A stretch of 64,000 nucleotides of DNA from Pseudomonas synxantha (lineage in GTDB: Bacteria > Pseudomonadota > Gammaproteobacteria > Pseudomonadales > Pseudomonadaceae), in NCBI RefSeq assembly GCF_900105675.1, contig NZ_LT629786.1, positions 2,232,001 to 2,296,000 of the forward strand, in the 5' to 3' direction. Shown here piece after piece: positions 1 to 8,001 of the stretch. A program made the position numbers and the translations under genes. The notes below the pieces were generated by a model that had not been told where the DNA came from, ran no database searches, and worked only from the letters and a program-made list of their open reading frames with translations. Numbering within the stretch: the stretch's first letter is position 1; every line of letters begins with the position of its first letter.

Positions 1-29
1 CGGTGCAAGTGCTTGGAGCACCGGCATGA
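1..29 (+). CDS. 3' end of an upstream gene, probably the partner response regulator (partial)
   Basis: An open frame enters from the left edge and ends at a TGA at 27-29 that overlaps the ATG of the sensor kinase in an ATGA junction. The visible tail reads VQVLGAPA. A histidine kinase translationally coupled to an upstream gene is normally preceded by its response regulator, which is the basis of this call. Eight residues are too few to identify a family. Confidence 0.3.
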
Positions 30-1333
30 AGCCTTCGCTGCATTGGCCTCGAACCCTGGTCTCGCGGCTGTCGCTGATCTTTCTGGTAGGGCTGACCCTG
101 GCGCAGGCCTTGTCCTTCGGCGTGCAGTATTACGAGCGTTACGAAACCGCGAAAAACACCATGCTCGGTAATCTGGAAACCGATGTGTCGACGTCCATTG
201 CCATCCTTGACCGCTTGCCCGCCGAGGAACGCATGGGTTGGTTGAAACAACTGGATCGACGCAATTACCGCTATTTGCTCGATGAAGGCTCGCCAGGCGC
301 CGCCCTGCGTGACACGCCAATTGCAGTGACCTCGATCAAGGAGGCCATCGGCAAGGATTACCCGATGACCGTGACAGACATTCCCGGGCCTATCAAACAC
401 TTCCAGGTGCATCTGAAACTGACCGACGGCAGCCCAGTGACCATCGACGTGCGCCCCTCAATGGTGCCGTTGTCGCCGTGGCTGCCGGTGGTTTTGCTGG
501 GCCAGTTGGCCTTGATGATTCTGTGCGCGTGGCTGGCCGTGCGCATTGCCATACGCCCGCTGACCCGCCTGGCCCAGGCCGTGGCAAACCTCGATCCCAA
601 TACTCACCCGGTGCATCTGGATGAACAAGGCCCGACCGAAGTCGCACACGCGGCCATCGCCTTCAATGCCATGCAGGCGCGCATTGCTGCCTATCTGAAA
701 GAGCGCATGCAACTGCTGGCGGCGATTTCCCACGACCTGCAAACCCCGATCACGCGTATGAAGCTGCGTGCCGAATTGATGGACGACTGCGGCGACAAAG
801 ACAAATTGTGGAATGACCTCGGCGAGATGGAGCATCTGGTGCGTGAAGGCGTTGCCTATGCCCGCAGCGTGCATGGTGCCACCGAAGAAAGCCGCCGTAC
901 CGATCTTGATTCATTCCTCGACAGCCTCGTGTTCGACTACCAGGACATGGGCAAGGACGTGCAGCTCAGCGGCAAAAGCAACGCAGTGATTCACACGCGG
1001 CCCCACGCGCTGCGCCGAGTGCTGGTAAACCTCACGGATAACGCGCTCAAATTCGCCGGAGCAGCGCAGCTGCGGGTCGAATTGAAGGACGGCGACAGCC
1101 TCTCGGTGACCGTGATGGATCGTGGTCCCGGCATCGCCGAAGAGGAGCTGGCCCGTGTGGTTGAGCCATTTTACCGCGTGGAAAATTCGCGCAACCGCAG
1201 CACCGGCGGCACGGGCCTGGGCCTGGCTATCGCCCAGCAACTGGCACAAGCCCTCGGCGGCTCCCTGACCTTGAGAAATCGCGAAGGCGGCGGACTGTGC
1301 GCAGAACTGAGATTACCGACGCGCTTATCGTAG
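26..1333 (+). CDS. Two-component sensor histidine kinase, EnvZ/OmpB-like architecture
   Basis: An inner-membrane sensor kinase of 435 residues. A first membrane helix lies at about residues 12-32, a periplasmic sensing region follows to about 150, and a second helix at about 151-174 leads into a HAMP linker. The dimerisation box reads ISHDLQTPITRMK, with the phospho-accepting histidine at about 236. The C-terminal ATPase domain has the N box (NLTDNALKF), G1 (DRGPGI) and G2 (GTGLGLAIA) motifs. The HDLQTPITR form of the H box is typical of the EnvZ-like group that pairs with OmpR-type regulators. The ATGA overlap with the preceding frame suggests a two-gene operon. The signal sensed cannot be told from sequence. 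Confidence 0.9.
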   Translation: MKPSLHWPRTLVSRLSLIFLVGLTLAQALSFGVQYYERYETAKNTMLGNLETDVSTSIAILDRLPAEERMGWLKQLDRRNYRYLLDEGSPGAALRDTPIAVTSIKEAIGKDYPMTVTDIPGPIKHFQVHLKLTDGSPVTIDVRPSMVPLSPWLPVVLLGQLALMILCAWLAVRIAIRPLTRLAQAVANLDPNTHPVHLDEQGPTEVAHAAIAFNAMQARIAAYLKERMQLLAAISHDLQTPITRMKLRAELMDDCGDKDKLWNDLGEMEHLVREGVAYARSVHGATEESRRTDLDSFLDSLVFDYQDMGKDVQLSGKSNAVIHTRPHALRRVLVNLTDNALKFAGAAQLRVELKDGDSLSVTVMDRGPGIAEEELARVVEPFYRVENSRNRSTGGTGLGLAIAQQLAQALGGSLTLRNREGGGLCAELRLPTRLS

Positions 1334-1345
1334 GAGCAGCGAATC

Positions 1346-1763
1346 ATGCAGGATACGTTCAATCTGTCCCGTTTCGTCGAGGCTCAGCGCCCGGTGTTCA
1401 GTCGAGTCATGGACGAGCTGCGCGCGGGCCGCAAGACGAGCCATTGGATGTGGTTCGTCTTCCCGCAATTGCGGGGGCTGGGTCGCTCCGATATGGCCGG
1501 ACGCTTCGCGATTTGCTCGTGCCTACCTCGAGCATGAGTTGCTGGGGCCACGACTGGAGGCGTGCGTCGCGGCCGTTTTGCAGCATCGAGGGGTGAGTGC
1601 CGAGCAGATATTCGGCTCGCCCGATGACCTGAAATTTCGCTCCTGTCTTACGCTGTTCAAGAGTGTCCCGTCCGGCCCCGCTGTGTATCAGCAGGCGCTC
1701 GATCAGTTTTATTCGGGTGAGCCGGACCGCAAGACACTGCTCTTGCTTGGGCAATCGGCGTGA
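1346..1763 (+). pseudogene. DUF1810 family gene broken by a short internal deletion
   Basis: The first frame (1346-1537) gives a DUF1810-type N-terminus, with FNLSRFVEAQ and GRKTSHWMWFVFPQLRGLG. The family then continues in another frame from about 1525 (ARAYLEHELLGPRLEAC, then SAEQIFGSPDDLKFRSCLTLF) to the TGA at 1761-1763. Between FAI and ARAYL, relatives usually have about five more residues; only one base remains here, so a loss of about 14 nt explains both the missing residues and the frame change. The family has no firmly known function. The body of the gene is otherwise well preserved, so the damage looks recent, or it could be an assembly error. Confidence 0.8.
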
Positions 1764-1906
1764 GTGCTAAACCCTGGGAGGATCCTTATCAATTGCTGAA
1801 CGTTGATGTGTATCTGGAGCGACTCAAGGAGGAGGGTGGTGAGTTGCGCCAGCTGCATCATGCTGGACCGACTCAGCTCAGCCGGGTGCGATTGAACCCG
1901 CCTTAA
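1760..1906 (+). CDS. Possible 48-residue peptide of unknown function
   Basis: A GTG at 1760 overlaps the TGA of the broken DUF1810 gene (GTGA) and opens a frame ending in TAA at 1904-1906. The product starts SAKPWEDPYQLLNVDVYLER and carries a short charged segment (LKEEGGELRQ). Overlapping stop and start is the usual form of translational coupling in this genome. I do not recognise the sequence, and in this decayed stretch it could equally be the remnant of a longer gene. Confidence 0.3.
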   Translation: MSAKPWEDPYQLLNVDVYLERLKEEGGELRQLHHAGPTQLSRVRLNPP

Positions 1907-1918
1907 AAAGGCGCGCGC

Positions 1919-2148
1919 TCAAGGCCCGCTGCGTACGCCTTTATCCTGTGCTTCCATGACGAGCCGAGTGCGGCCTTCGGGCAGCAGCATCCGCGCCGTG
2001 ACCAGTTTGTGTGCCGCTCTGCGGGCAGCCACATAGGCGTCTTTCGTCGGGTAGCGCTCTCCATGGAGGGGCGAGGATCTGCAGCCTCAAAATCGGTAAT
2101 CAACCTTGCATCCTGTAGAGCATGGTGAGGAAAGACCAGGTCGGCCAT
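1919..2148 (-). pseudogene. Small hypothetical gene with a frameshift
   Basis: On the minus strand an ATG at 2146-2148 opens MADLVFPHHALQDARLITDF, and the sensible reading then moves to another frame near 2075-2090, within a run of C residues. The second frame reads GERYPTKDAYVAARRAAHKL followed by VTARMLLPEGRTRLVMEAQ and stops at 1919-1921. The second half has the regular amphipathic, Ala/Arg-rich look of a real protein; the undisturbed first frame turns into Trp/Cys/Arg-rich sequence typical of shadow translation. One inserted or deleted base would restore a product of about 75 residues. Function unknown. Confidence 0.55.
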
Positions 2149-2237
2149 TTTTGTGGCGCATCACTGATGATCCATTTAACTGCAGATCCTTACAGAATCA
2201 TCAGGGGGCAAGTGACAGGGTTTCTTCACAACATTCA

Positions 2238-2265
2238 ATTTAACATAATATACATTATGCGAACC
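2238..2265 (-). other. dif: dif, chromosome dimer resolution site (XerC/XerD target)
   Basis: Read on the minus strand, the 28 bp consist of a XerC arm GGTTCGCATAA, a 6-bp centre TGTATA and a XerD arm TTATGTTAAAT. The centre and XerD arm are identical to the E. coli dif consensus as I know it, and the XerC arm differs from the E. coli arm (GGTGCGCATAA) at one base. XerC and XerD cut here to resolve chromosome dimers at the division septum under control of FtsK. The site lies between broken or minor genes, as expected in the terminus. A phage or integron-like site using XerCD is possible, but no element genes flank it. Confidence 0.9.
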
Positions 2266-2398
2266 AGCTGAACTGTACGTCAGGGGCTCCGGTCGGCGCA
2301 TTTCACTAAGCGACCCAGACCACCGCGCCCCAGATTCAAAAGCAGCCATCGTCGCCCTCGCTAACCTGCCTCCGTTTGACTCTTGGGCCATCGGACGT

Positions 2399-2875
2399 TT
2401 ACGGCGAGTCAGCACACCGTTCACCAACGCTGTGGTGAAATCGATAACGTTGTCCGTCATAACGCAGTACTGGGAAACAAGAGCCCGGGCCGCCGACCTC
2501 GACATCAGGCCAACCATTACTGCCTTTGCCAGGGAGAAACTCAGCGACGCCACTTTCTTTGAGCATGAGTTTCCAGTGACCGTCAGGCTGCTGACTGACT
2601 AGATAAAACCCGGTACCCGCTTGCCCATAACAGTCAGTGCTGCCTTCGGTAATCAACGCATCCGGCCGACCGTCACCGTTCAGGTCCTCAATCAACTCCA
2701 TGGTTGCCGGCGTGTAGCTACCTGTCGTCTCGATTTCGCACTCCGACGTCTCTTGGTTAAATCCAGCAGCGCGGAAAGCTTTTATCTGCTCGCTACGCGG
2801 CAGTTCATCCGCCAGCGCCGTGGCACTGGTCACGAAACATGCCGCCCATAGACCTGACGTAAGCCTTCCCCGCAT
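2399..2875 (-). CDS. Exported protein of unknown function
   Basis: The product is 158 residues from the ATG at 2873-2875, which has an AAAGGGACGG ribosome-binding region upstream. It starts MRGRLTSGLWAACFVTSATA, a signal peptide with a likely cut after ALA. The mature part has an FG-GAP/EF-hand-like acidic segment, DLNGDGRPDALITEG, around residues 63-77, and cysteines at spaced positions that could form disulfides. A periplasmic location is likely. Similar exported proteins of unknown role are common in Pseudomonas. No partner gene is evident. Confidence 0.75.
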   Translation of the reverse strand: MRGRLTSGLWAACFVTSATALADELPRSEQIKAFRAAGFNQETSECEIETTGSYTPATMELIEDLNGDGRPDALITEGSTDCYGQAGTGFYLVSQQPDGHWKLMLKESGVAEFLPGKGSNGWPDVEVGGPGSCFPVLRYDGQRYRFHHSVGERCADSP

Positions 2876-3043
2876 ATAGACCGTCCCTTTATGATGCTCA
2901 AATGTTAAGTATCGTGCATGTACCCACACTAGCGTAAAGGATGAGCTAGCTCTGCCTTGCAATATAACTAATACCTATAACTAAACTAAATGACTATTTA
3001 GTAGAGTTATATATATAAAGCTTTATCGCTCTGACAAAAAACC

Positions 3044-3727
3044 TCAATAACCATTCGCCGCCGTCATCGCCCCAGCCACAATCGCAATCCCAGAGCTGCT
3101 GCCCAAACGTGTCGCGCCGGCTTCAATCATCTTCAACGCCGTTGGATAATCGCGCACCCCACCGGATGCCTTTACCCCAACCCTGGCACCCACAGTTCTG
3201 CGCATCAGTGCCACATCTTCGACCGTAGCCCCGCTTCGGCTGAACCCGGTGGACGTCTTGACGAAGGCCACACCCAGGTCACGGCAGATCTCGCAGGCCT
3301 GGACCTTCTGCTTGTCATCAAGCAGGCAGGTTTCCAGGATGACCTTCAACGGCACGGCGCCGCAGGCCTGTTGGACCAGGGCGATGTCTTCGCGCACGGC
3401 GTCCAGCAGCCCGTCCTTCAACCAGCCGATATTGAGCACCATATCGATCTCCCCTGCCCCGGCGGCAATCGCTTGTTGGGCTTCGAAAGCCTTGGTATTA
3501 CTCAAGCCGGCGCCCAGTGGAAAGCCAACCACGGCGCAAATCACCACCCTGTTGTCGGTCAGGCACGAAGCGGCGTAAGGCACCTGTGCGGAATTGAGGC
3601 ACACCGAATAAAAGCCATGCTCGCGGGCTTCCTCGCACAAGGTGCGGATCTGTGCACGGGAGGCGTCGGGCGCCAGCAAGGTGTGATCGATGTACTTGGC
3701 CAATGCGGCGGGTGGGAGACTGTTCAT
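3044..3727 (-). CDS. deoC: Deoxyribose-phosphate aldolase
   Basis: DeoC cleaves 2-deoxy-D-ribose 5-phosphate to acetaldehyde and glyceraldehyde 3-phosphate. The 227-residue product is a full-length TIM-barrel aldolase. The Schiff-base lysine is K157 in FVKTSTGFS, the second active-site lysine is K186 in GVKASGGV, and the proton-relay aspartate is D95 in EIDMVLNIG. It is divergent from the DeoR-type regulator at 3856 and shares the 128-bp intergenic region that holds operator-like repeats. The neighbouring deoK, deoP and deoM supply its substrate from external deoxyribose. Confidence 0.97.
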   Translation of the reverse strand: MNSLPPAALAKYIDHTLLAPDASRAQIRTLCEEAREHGFYSVCLNSAQVPYAASCLTDNRVVICAVVGFPLGAGLSNTKAFEAQQAIAAGAGEIDMVLNIGWLKDGLLDAVREDIALVQQACGAVPLKVILETCLLDDKQKVQACEICRDLGVAFVKTSTGFSRSGATVEDVALMRRTVGARVGVKASGGVRDYPTALKMIEAGATRLGSSSGIAIVAGAMTAANGY

Positions 3728-3793
3728 TTAATGGGCCCTTGCCTGTATGTTGCCAATGATTGTGAGGCGCTTGTCACAGCGCTCACGTTAATT

Positions 3794-3809
3794 AGTTACA
3801 ATAATAACA
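3794..3809 (-). promoter_or_regulatory. Weaker second operator-like repeat in the deoC/deoR intergenic region
   Basis: Read on the minus strand the segment is TGTTATTATTGTAACT. It agrees with 11 of 16 positions of the perfect palindrome upstream of deoK (TGTTATTTAAATAACA), with the TGTTATT half intact. It sits 6 bp from the stronger copy at 3815-3830. Paired operators would suit a DeoR-type regulator that binds as a multimer. Confidence 0.4.
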
Positions 3810-3814
3810 AATAA

Positions 3815-3830
3815 TGTTACTTATTTAACA
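3815..3830 (+). promoter_or_regulatory. Operator-like site shared with the deoK promoter
   Basis: TGTTACTTATTTAACA matches 13 of 16 positions of the perfect palindrome TGTTATTTAAATAACA at 7986-8001. It lies between divergent deoC and the regulator gene, 26 bp before the regulator start. The same motif at both outward promoters of the locus points to the local DeoR-type protein as its ligand. The motif match is visible; the binding is inferred. Confidence 0.6.
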
Positions 3831-3855
3831 CCAACAATCAAGCCCTGGAAGACTC

Positions 3856-4614
3856 GTGGACAGTAGAAAAGCCGAGCGATTGAAGCTTATCCAACAAGCC
3901 CTGCAAGACCAGAACGCCATTCACCTGAAGGAAATGGCTGCACTGCTGGACGTTTCCGAGATGACCCTGCGCCGCGATCTCAACCACTTCAGCGATCACC
4001 TGCGGCTGCTGGGTGGCTATATCACCCGCATCGGCAATGAGAGCGGCGATTACCGAGTGGCCGAGCAGGACACCCGCCACGTCGAGGAAAAACGCCGCAT
4101 CGGCAAACTCGCCGCCTCGTTGATCCAGGCCGGTGATACGGTATTTTTCGACTGTGGCACCACCTCGCCTTTTGTCGTTGATTTCATCCCTGATGCGCTG
4201 GAATTCACTGCGGTGTGCAGCTCCTTGAACGTGCTGCTCAAACTGCAGAACAAGCCCAATTGCCACATCGTGTTGTGCGGCGGCACCTTTCACCGCAAGA
4301 ACCAGGTGTTTGAAAGCAGCGCCGAGAGCAGCATCCTGGACAGCGTGCGCCTGACGTGGGCCTTCGTGACCGCCGCCGGCGTCAGCCAGGCGTTTGGCGT
4401 AACGTGTTTCAACTTCAATGAAGTAGAGGTCAAGCAGAAGGTCATGCGCCAGGCTCAGCAACGCGTGTTGCTTGCCGATTTCAGTAAGTTCGACACGGTG
4501 CGCACCGCGCACTTCGCCGCCCTGGAAGACTTTCAGTACGTGGTCAGCGACAAGAAAATCCCCCGCAGCTATAAGGACGTCATCCAGGCCAATGGCGCGC
4601 AGTTGCTGGTTTAA
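3856..4614 (+). CDS. DeoR/GlpR-type transcriptional repressor of the deoxyribose locus
   Basis: A 252-residue DeoR-family regulator starting at GTG 3856. The N-terminal winged helix (residues 1-57) has the family recognition segment VSEMTLRRDLNHF. The C-terminal sugar-phosphate-binding domain has FDCGTTSPFVVDFIP and VLCGGTFH, typical of the family's isomerase-like fold. It lies between deoC and deoM, its last four bases overlapping the convergent deoM end. It probably represses deoC and deoKPM in the absence of deoxyribose 5-phosphate, like DeoQ of enteric bacteria. Effector identity is inferred from context. Confidence 0.88.
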   Translation: MDSRKAERLKLIQQALQDQNAIHLKEMAALLDVSEMTLRRDLNHFSDHLRLLGGYITRIGNESGDYRVAEQDTRHVEEKRRIGKLAASLIQAGDTVFFDCGTTSPFVVDFIPDALEFTAVCSSLNVLLKLQNKPNCHIVLCGGTFHRKNQVFESSAESSILDSVRLTWAFVTAAGVSQAFGVTCFNFNEVEVKQKVMRQAQQRVLLADFSKFDTVRTAHFAALEDFQYVVSDKKIPRSYKDVIQANGAQLLV

Positions 4615-5657
4615 CCCAGCAACCGTTGCCGCTCCTGCGCACTCAAATAACCGGTGCTGACACTGAACGAAGCGCTGGCTCCGGCCGCCAGCACACGTAC
4701 GTGGCCTTTGGCTTTCTCGGCGTTATAGCCCTCGGGTTCGCAGGTGGACGGCAACACGAACGCCGCCACTTGCTGATCCGGGGTGTGCAGGATCCAGCGG
4801 GCGGCGTGGGCAAATTGCTCGGGACGGTAGCGGGTGTAGAACGCCGCACCGCTGGGATGATCCAGCAGAAAGTGCGCCTGGCCCGTGGCGTCTGTACCGA
4901 CGCCGTCGAAGAAAAACACGATCTCAGGGTCGTACAAGGCCGGTTGCTCAAGGCAGGCCAATTGCGCAGGCTGCTCGGCCAGTTGCGCCATGTAGGCGCT
5001 CCAGGCTGGCGTCGGCTTGACATGGTCCGGCACGCTGGTGCGCAAACGCTGGCGCTGCGTGCCCAATGGCTCGACAAACCGCGCACCGTCCACGTACGCA
5101 TAGTTCATGTGGGCCATGTACATCAAGTCCATGGGCTTGCCGGCCAGGTTCGTTACCTGCATGTCGATATCGAACACGGCCGAATCGGCGCGCAGTGCCA
5201 CGCTGGGGCTTGCCCGGTAGCGATCGCCGAACCCTTTGGCATATTCATACGAGCCCCCCAGGCGTACAACGCCCTCGTCCACCTCCAGCCAGGCCTTGTC
5301 CATGGGCGCACAGGGCATTTCGCCGTGCAAGGCATGCGTATCATCCGGCGCCGGACAGCCGTTGCGCAGCAGGCCACTGTGAAACATGAAGCAGCCGTAG
5401 GTCTCGATGATCGTCGGGCTGGGCCGGGGTTGCTCGAACAGGTTGCTCATGGTCAAGTCGCAACCGTCGAACATGGCTGACCAGATCATCTGCCCCTGAT
5501 AAGGCAGTATCACCAATCGGCCACGGCTATTCTCCAGGCTTACGGCCAGCACACCAGACGGGTAAGTCCAGGCACTGACCTTGAAGGCCGACGATTGCAG
5601 CAGGATTTTCTCCTGCTCGCCAAACACCGCAGGGTACAACGCGATACGTGTCTTCAT
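4611..5657 (-). CDS. deoM: Aldose 1-epimerase family protein (DUF4432), probable deoxyribose mutarotase
   Basis: The product is 348 residues from the ATG at 5655-5657, which overlaps the deoP stop codon (ATGA); a longer frame upstream is unlikely. Features of the galactose-mutarotase-like beta-sandwich family are visible: GRLVILPYQGQMIWSAMFDG near residues 45-65, HSGLLRNGCP with a conserved histidine, and NLAGKPMDLMYMAHMNYAYV in the middle. Enteric deoK-deoP loci carry a third gene, DeoM (also DeoX), that interconverts deoxyribose anomers before phosphorylation, and this gene occupies that place. The family call is solid; the deoxyribose specificity rests on context. Confidence 0.8.
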   Translation of the reverse strand: MKTRIALYPAVFGEQEKILLQSSAFKVSAWTYPSGVLAVSLENSRGRLVILPYQGQMIWSAMFDGCDLTMSNLFEQPRPSPTIIETYGCFMFHSGLLRNGCPAPDDTHALHGEMPCAPMDKAWLEVDEGVVRLGGSYEYAKGFGDRYRASPSVALRADSAVFDIDMQVTNLAGKPMDLMYMAHMNYAYVDGARFVEPLGTQRQRLRTSVPDHVKPTPAWSAYMAQLAEQPAQLACLEQPALYDPEIVFFFDGVGTDATGQAHFLLDHPSGAAFYTRYRPEQFAHAARWILHTPDQQVAAFVLPSTCEPEGYNAEKAKGHVRVLAAGASASFSVSTGYLSAQERQRLLG

Positions 5658-6985
5658 GAGGCCACCGCCCCGGTCGCGCCCACCGGTAAGGCGCCGGGTT
5701 GGCGCATGCACTTGAGTGCATACATCACGATCACAATGAAGCACAGCAACGGCACGCTGTAAGCCAGTTGCATGTTGCCGCCGCTGGCGTCAGACAACAG
5801 GCCCTGGAAGATCGGGATCACTCCGCCGCCGACAATGCTCATCACCAGCAATGAACCGCCGACGCCGGTGTCTTCACCCAGGCCATCGATGGTCAGGCCG
5901 TAGATGGTGGGCCAGCAAGGACCGAGGAAAATACTCACGCCGACCGCTGCATATACCGCCGAAATGTTCGGCACCAGAATGGTGTAGGCCAGCAGCACGA
6001 TACACAGCACCCCGTAGATCGCGAGTACCTTGGCAGGGTGCAGGCGCCGCATCAACAGGTTGGCGATCAACTTGCCGACAAAGTAGGCGGCAAAGGTGGT
6101 CAGCAGAAACCATGAAGCGCTGCGTTCATTCATACCGCCCATCTGCATGGCCAGCCGGATGGTGAAGCTCCATACCCCGACCTGCGCCCCCACATAAAGA
6201 AACTGCGCCAATACGCCAAAAGTAAAGCGCGGGTTACGCCACAGCCGCCCCAGGCTTTGACGCACGCTGCCCGGCTTGCTGTCGGCAGGCTTATTGCCTT
6301 TGCACGCGGGGAACCGGGTAATCGCGACAAGGATAAACATCAGCACCAGCACCGCAATCATCCACTTATAGGGCAACAACGTGGACTGGATCATCTGCAA
6401 TTGCTGCACCGCTGCCTCGGAAGCGCTCATCTGAGCCAGTTGTTCAGTGGTGGCGTCGGTGTCCTTGAACATCACGAAACTGCCCACATACACCCCGGCC
6501 ATGGCCCCGAACGGGTGAAAGGTCTGCGAGATATTCAAGCGCCGGGTCCCGGTTTCCCGGGGCCCCATCAGTGTCGAGTAGGTATTGCAGGCGGTTTCCA
6601 GGAACGACAGGCCGGCGGCGATCACAAACAGCGCCAGCAGGAACATGCCGTACTTGGCCGTGGACGCGGCCGGGAAAAACAACAAGCAACCCAGCATGTA
6701 CAGCAGCAGCCCCACCAGAATCGTGCTCTTGTAGCTGAAACGACGGACCACCATCGCAGCCGGAATCGCCACAAAAAAGTAGCCCAGGTAAAACGCCGAC
6801 TGCACAAAGGCCGTCTGGAAATCACTCAGCAAAAACGCTTTCTTGAAGTGGGCGATCAGCACATCGTTCATGCTCGCCGCAGCAGCCCACAGTGCAAAGA
6901 TGCTGCACAGCAGGATAAAGGCGAACCAGGGCGTGCGGTTCAGGTAGAAACCATCGGGAGTCTGTTGCAGCGCAGGTTTGTTCAT
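5654..6985 (-). CDS. deoP: FucP-family sugar:proton symporter, probable deoxyribose permease
   Basis: A 443-residue major facilitator protein with about 12 membrane segments. It resembles the fucose permease FucP subgroup: FALWAAAASMNDVLIAHFKK in the first helix region, an acidic residue in GLSFLETACNTYSTLMGP, and NISQTFHPFGAMAGVYVGS. It lies in the inner membrane and imports a sugar with protons. Its position between deoK and deoM matches the DeoP permease of enteric deoxyribose operons, itself a FucP relative. The start codon is directly preceded by AACAATA within GGAGAACAATAATG, a possible Hfq/Crc site. Confidence 0.88.
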   Translation of the reverse strand: MNKPALQQTPDGFYLNRTPWFAFILLCSIFALWAAAASMNDVLIAHFKKAFLLSDFQTAFVQSAFYLGYFFVAIPAAMVVRRFSYKSTILVGLLLYMLGCLLFFPAASTAKYGMFLLALFVIAAGLSFLETACNTYSTLMGPRETGTRRLNISQTFHPFGAMAGVYVGSFVMFKDTDATTEQLAQMSASEAAVQQLQMIQSTLLPYKWMIAVLVLMFILVAITRFPACKGNKPADSKPGSVRQSLGRLWRNPRFTFGVLAQFLYVGAQVGVWSFTIRLAMQMGGMNERSASWFLLTTFAAYFVGKLIANLLMRRLHPAKVLAIYGVLCIVLLAYTILVPNISAVYAAVGVSIFLGPCWPTIYGLTIDGLGEDTGVGGSLLVMSIVGGGVIPIFQGLLSDASGGNMQLAYSVPLLCFIVIVMYALKCMRQPGALPVGATGAVAS

Positions 6986-6992
6986 TATTGTT
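6985..6992 (-). promoter_or_regulatory. Possible Hfq/Crc catabolite-repression motif at the deoP start
   Basis: The minus-strand mRNA reads GGAGAACAATAATG, so AACAATAA (fitting the AANAANAA pattern used by Hfq/Crc in Pseudomonas) lies between the Shine-Dalgarno sequence and the start codon, its last A being the A of ATG. A sugar transporter is a typical Crc target. The motif is short, so chance is possible. Confidence 0.35.
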
Positions 6993-7012
6993 CTCCGGGC
7001 TGGGTGAGGGTG

Positions 7013-7933
7013 TCAGCGCTGTTGCTTAAAGCGATCGAACGTTTCGCTGTCGGGATAGGAACTCTGCGTCCCCAGCCCCATGACCGAGCAAGCGGAATAC
7101 GCCACCGCCTGCTCCATGGCCTGACGAATATGGCGGTCGCGGTTCCAGTGGTGAATAAAGCAACCGATAAAGGCATCGCCGGCACCGGTGGTGTCGCGGG
7201 CGTCAACCCGTACCCCCGGCACCTGGAACTCCCCCTCCTCCCCCACGTACAGCGCACCGTGCTCGCCGAGGGTAACGATCACGTGACGGATACCGCTGGC
7301 CACCAGGCCGCGGGCAGCGGTTCGGGCCGATTCCGGCGAGTCCACGACTTCGCCTGTGATCAACGCCAGTTCCGATTCGTTGGGGATCAGGAAGTCAAGG
7401 TGCGCCAGGTGCTCACGGCTCAAGCCGGCCAGGGCCGGTGCGGGGTTGAGGAGCACCGCGATACCCTGTCGGTGAGCGAACTCGATGGCGTGGTAGACCG
7501 TCTCCAGATTGATCTCCAGCTGCAGCACGATCAGCGTGCAGTCACGCAGGTCGGCGGCCGCCGCCTCGATGTCCATCGGCAGCAAATGCGCATTGGCGCC
7601 CTTGACGATCAAGATACTGTTGTGGGAATCGGCCCGAACAAAAATCGGCGCGACGCCACTGGAAACACCAGGCACGCGCTGCACATAACGGGTGTCGATG
7701 CCAAAGCGCTGGAAGTTGGCCACTGTGTTGTCGGCAAACATGTCGTCGCCGACCTTGCTCAGCATCAGGACATCAGCCCCAAGCTTGGCAGCCGCCACTG
7801 CCTGGTTGGCCCCTTTGCCGCCGCAACCCATGGCAAAGCCAGGTGCTTCCAGGGTTTCGCCCTGGGCCGGCATACGGTCGATATAGGTAATCAAATCCAC
7901 CATGTTGCTGCCGATGACTGCGATCTTGCTCAT
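7013..7933 (-). CDS. deoK: Deoxyribokinase (PfkB family)
   Basis: A 306-residue PfkB sugar kinase starting at the ATG 7931-7933, behind a clear AAGGTGG ribosome-binding site. The first PfkB signature is FAMGCGGKGANQAVAAAKLG (residues 33-52) and the second, DTTGAGDAFIGCF, carries the catalytic base D253. The run IAVIGSNMVDLITY and the end MGLGTQSSYPDSE resemble enteric DeoK much more than ordinary RbsK. It phosphorylates deoxyribose at C5 to give the DeoC substrate. It is the first gene of deoK-deoP-deoM; the gap to deoP is 27 bp. Confidence 0.9.
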   Translation of the reverse strand: MSKIAVIGSNMVDLITYIDRMPAQGETLEAPGFAMGCGGKGANQAVAAAKLGADVLMLSKVGDDMFADNTVANFQRFGIDTRYVQRVPGVSSGVAPIFVRADSHNSILIVKGANAHLLPMDIEAAAADLRDCTLIVLQLEINLETVYHAIEFAHRQGIAVLLNPAPALAGLSREHLAHLDFLIPNESELALITGEVVDSPESARTAARGLVASGIRHVIVTLGEHGALYVGEEGEFQVPGVRVDARDTTGAGDAFIGCFIHHWNRDRHIRQAMEQAVAYSACSVMGLGTQSSYPDSETFDRFKQQR

Positions 7934-7985
7934 TGCTATTCCACCTTGTTGCGGCACGACCAGGCAGGTCATGCCGCTCTTGTTT

Positions 7986-8001
7986 TGTTATTTAAATAAC
8001 A
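7986..8001 (+). promoter_or_regulatory. Perfect 16-bp palindrome upstream of deoK (probable operator)
   Basis: TGTTATTTAAATAACA is a perfect palindrome 53 bp upstream of the deoK start. The related sites at 3815-3830 and 3794-3809 lie in front of deoC and the regulator gene. Presence at both divergent ends of the locus makes it the likely binding site of the local DeoR-type regulator. Confidence 0.65.

Noticed and set aside
2176..2553. 125-residue minus-strand frame across dif
   Set aside because: It runs through dif, overlaps the exported protein at 2399 in another frame, and has no ribosome-binding site or recognisable pattern.
2280..2580. Plus-strand frame with a transposase-like look (ISLSDPDHRAPDSKAAI)
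   Set aside because: The similarity is only a short impression; no start, no motif and most of the frame is opposite a better-supported gene.
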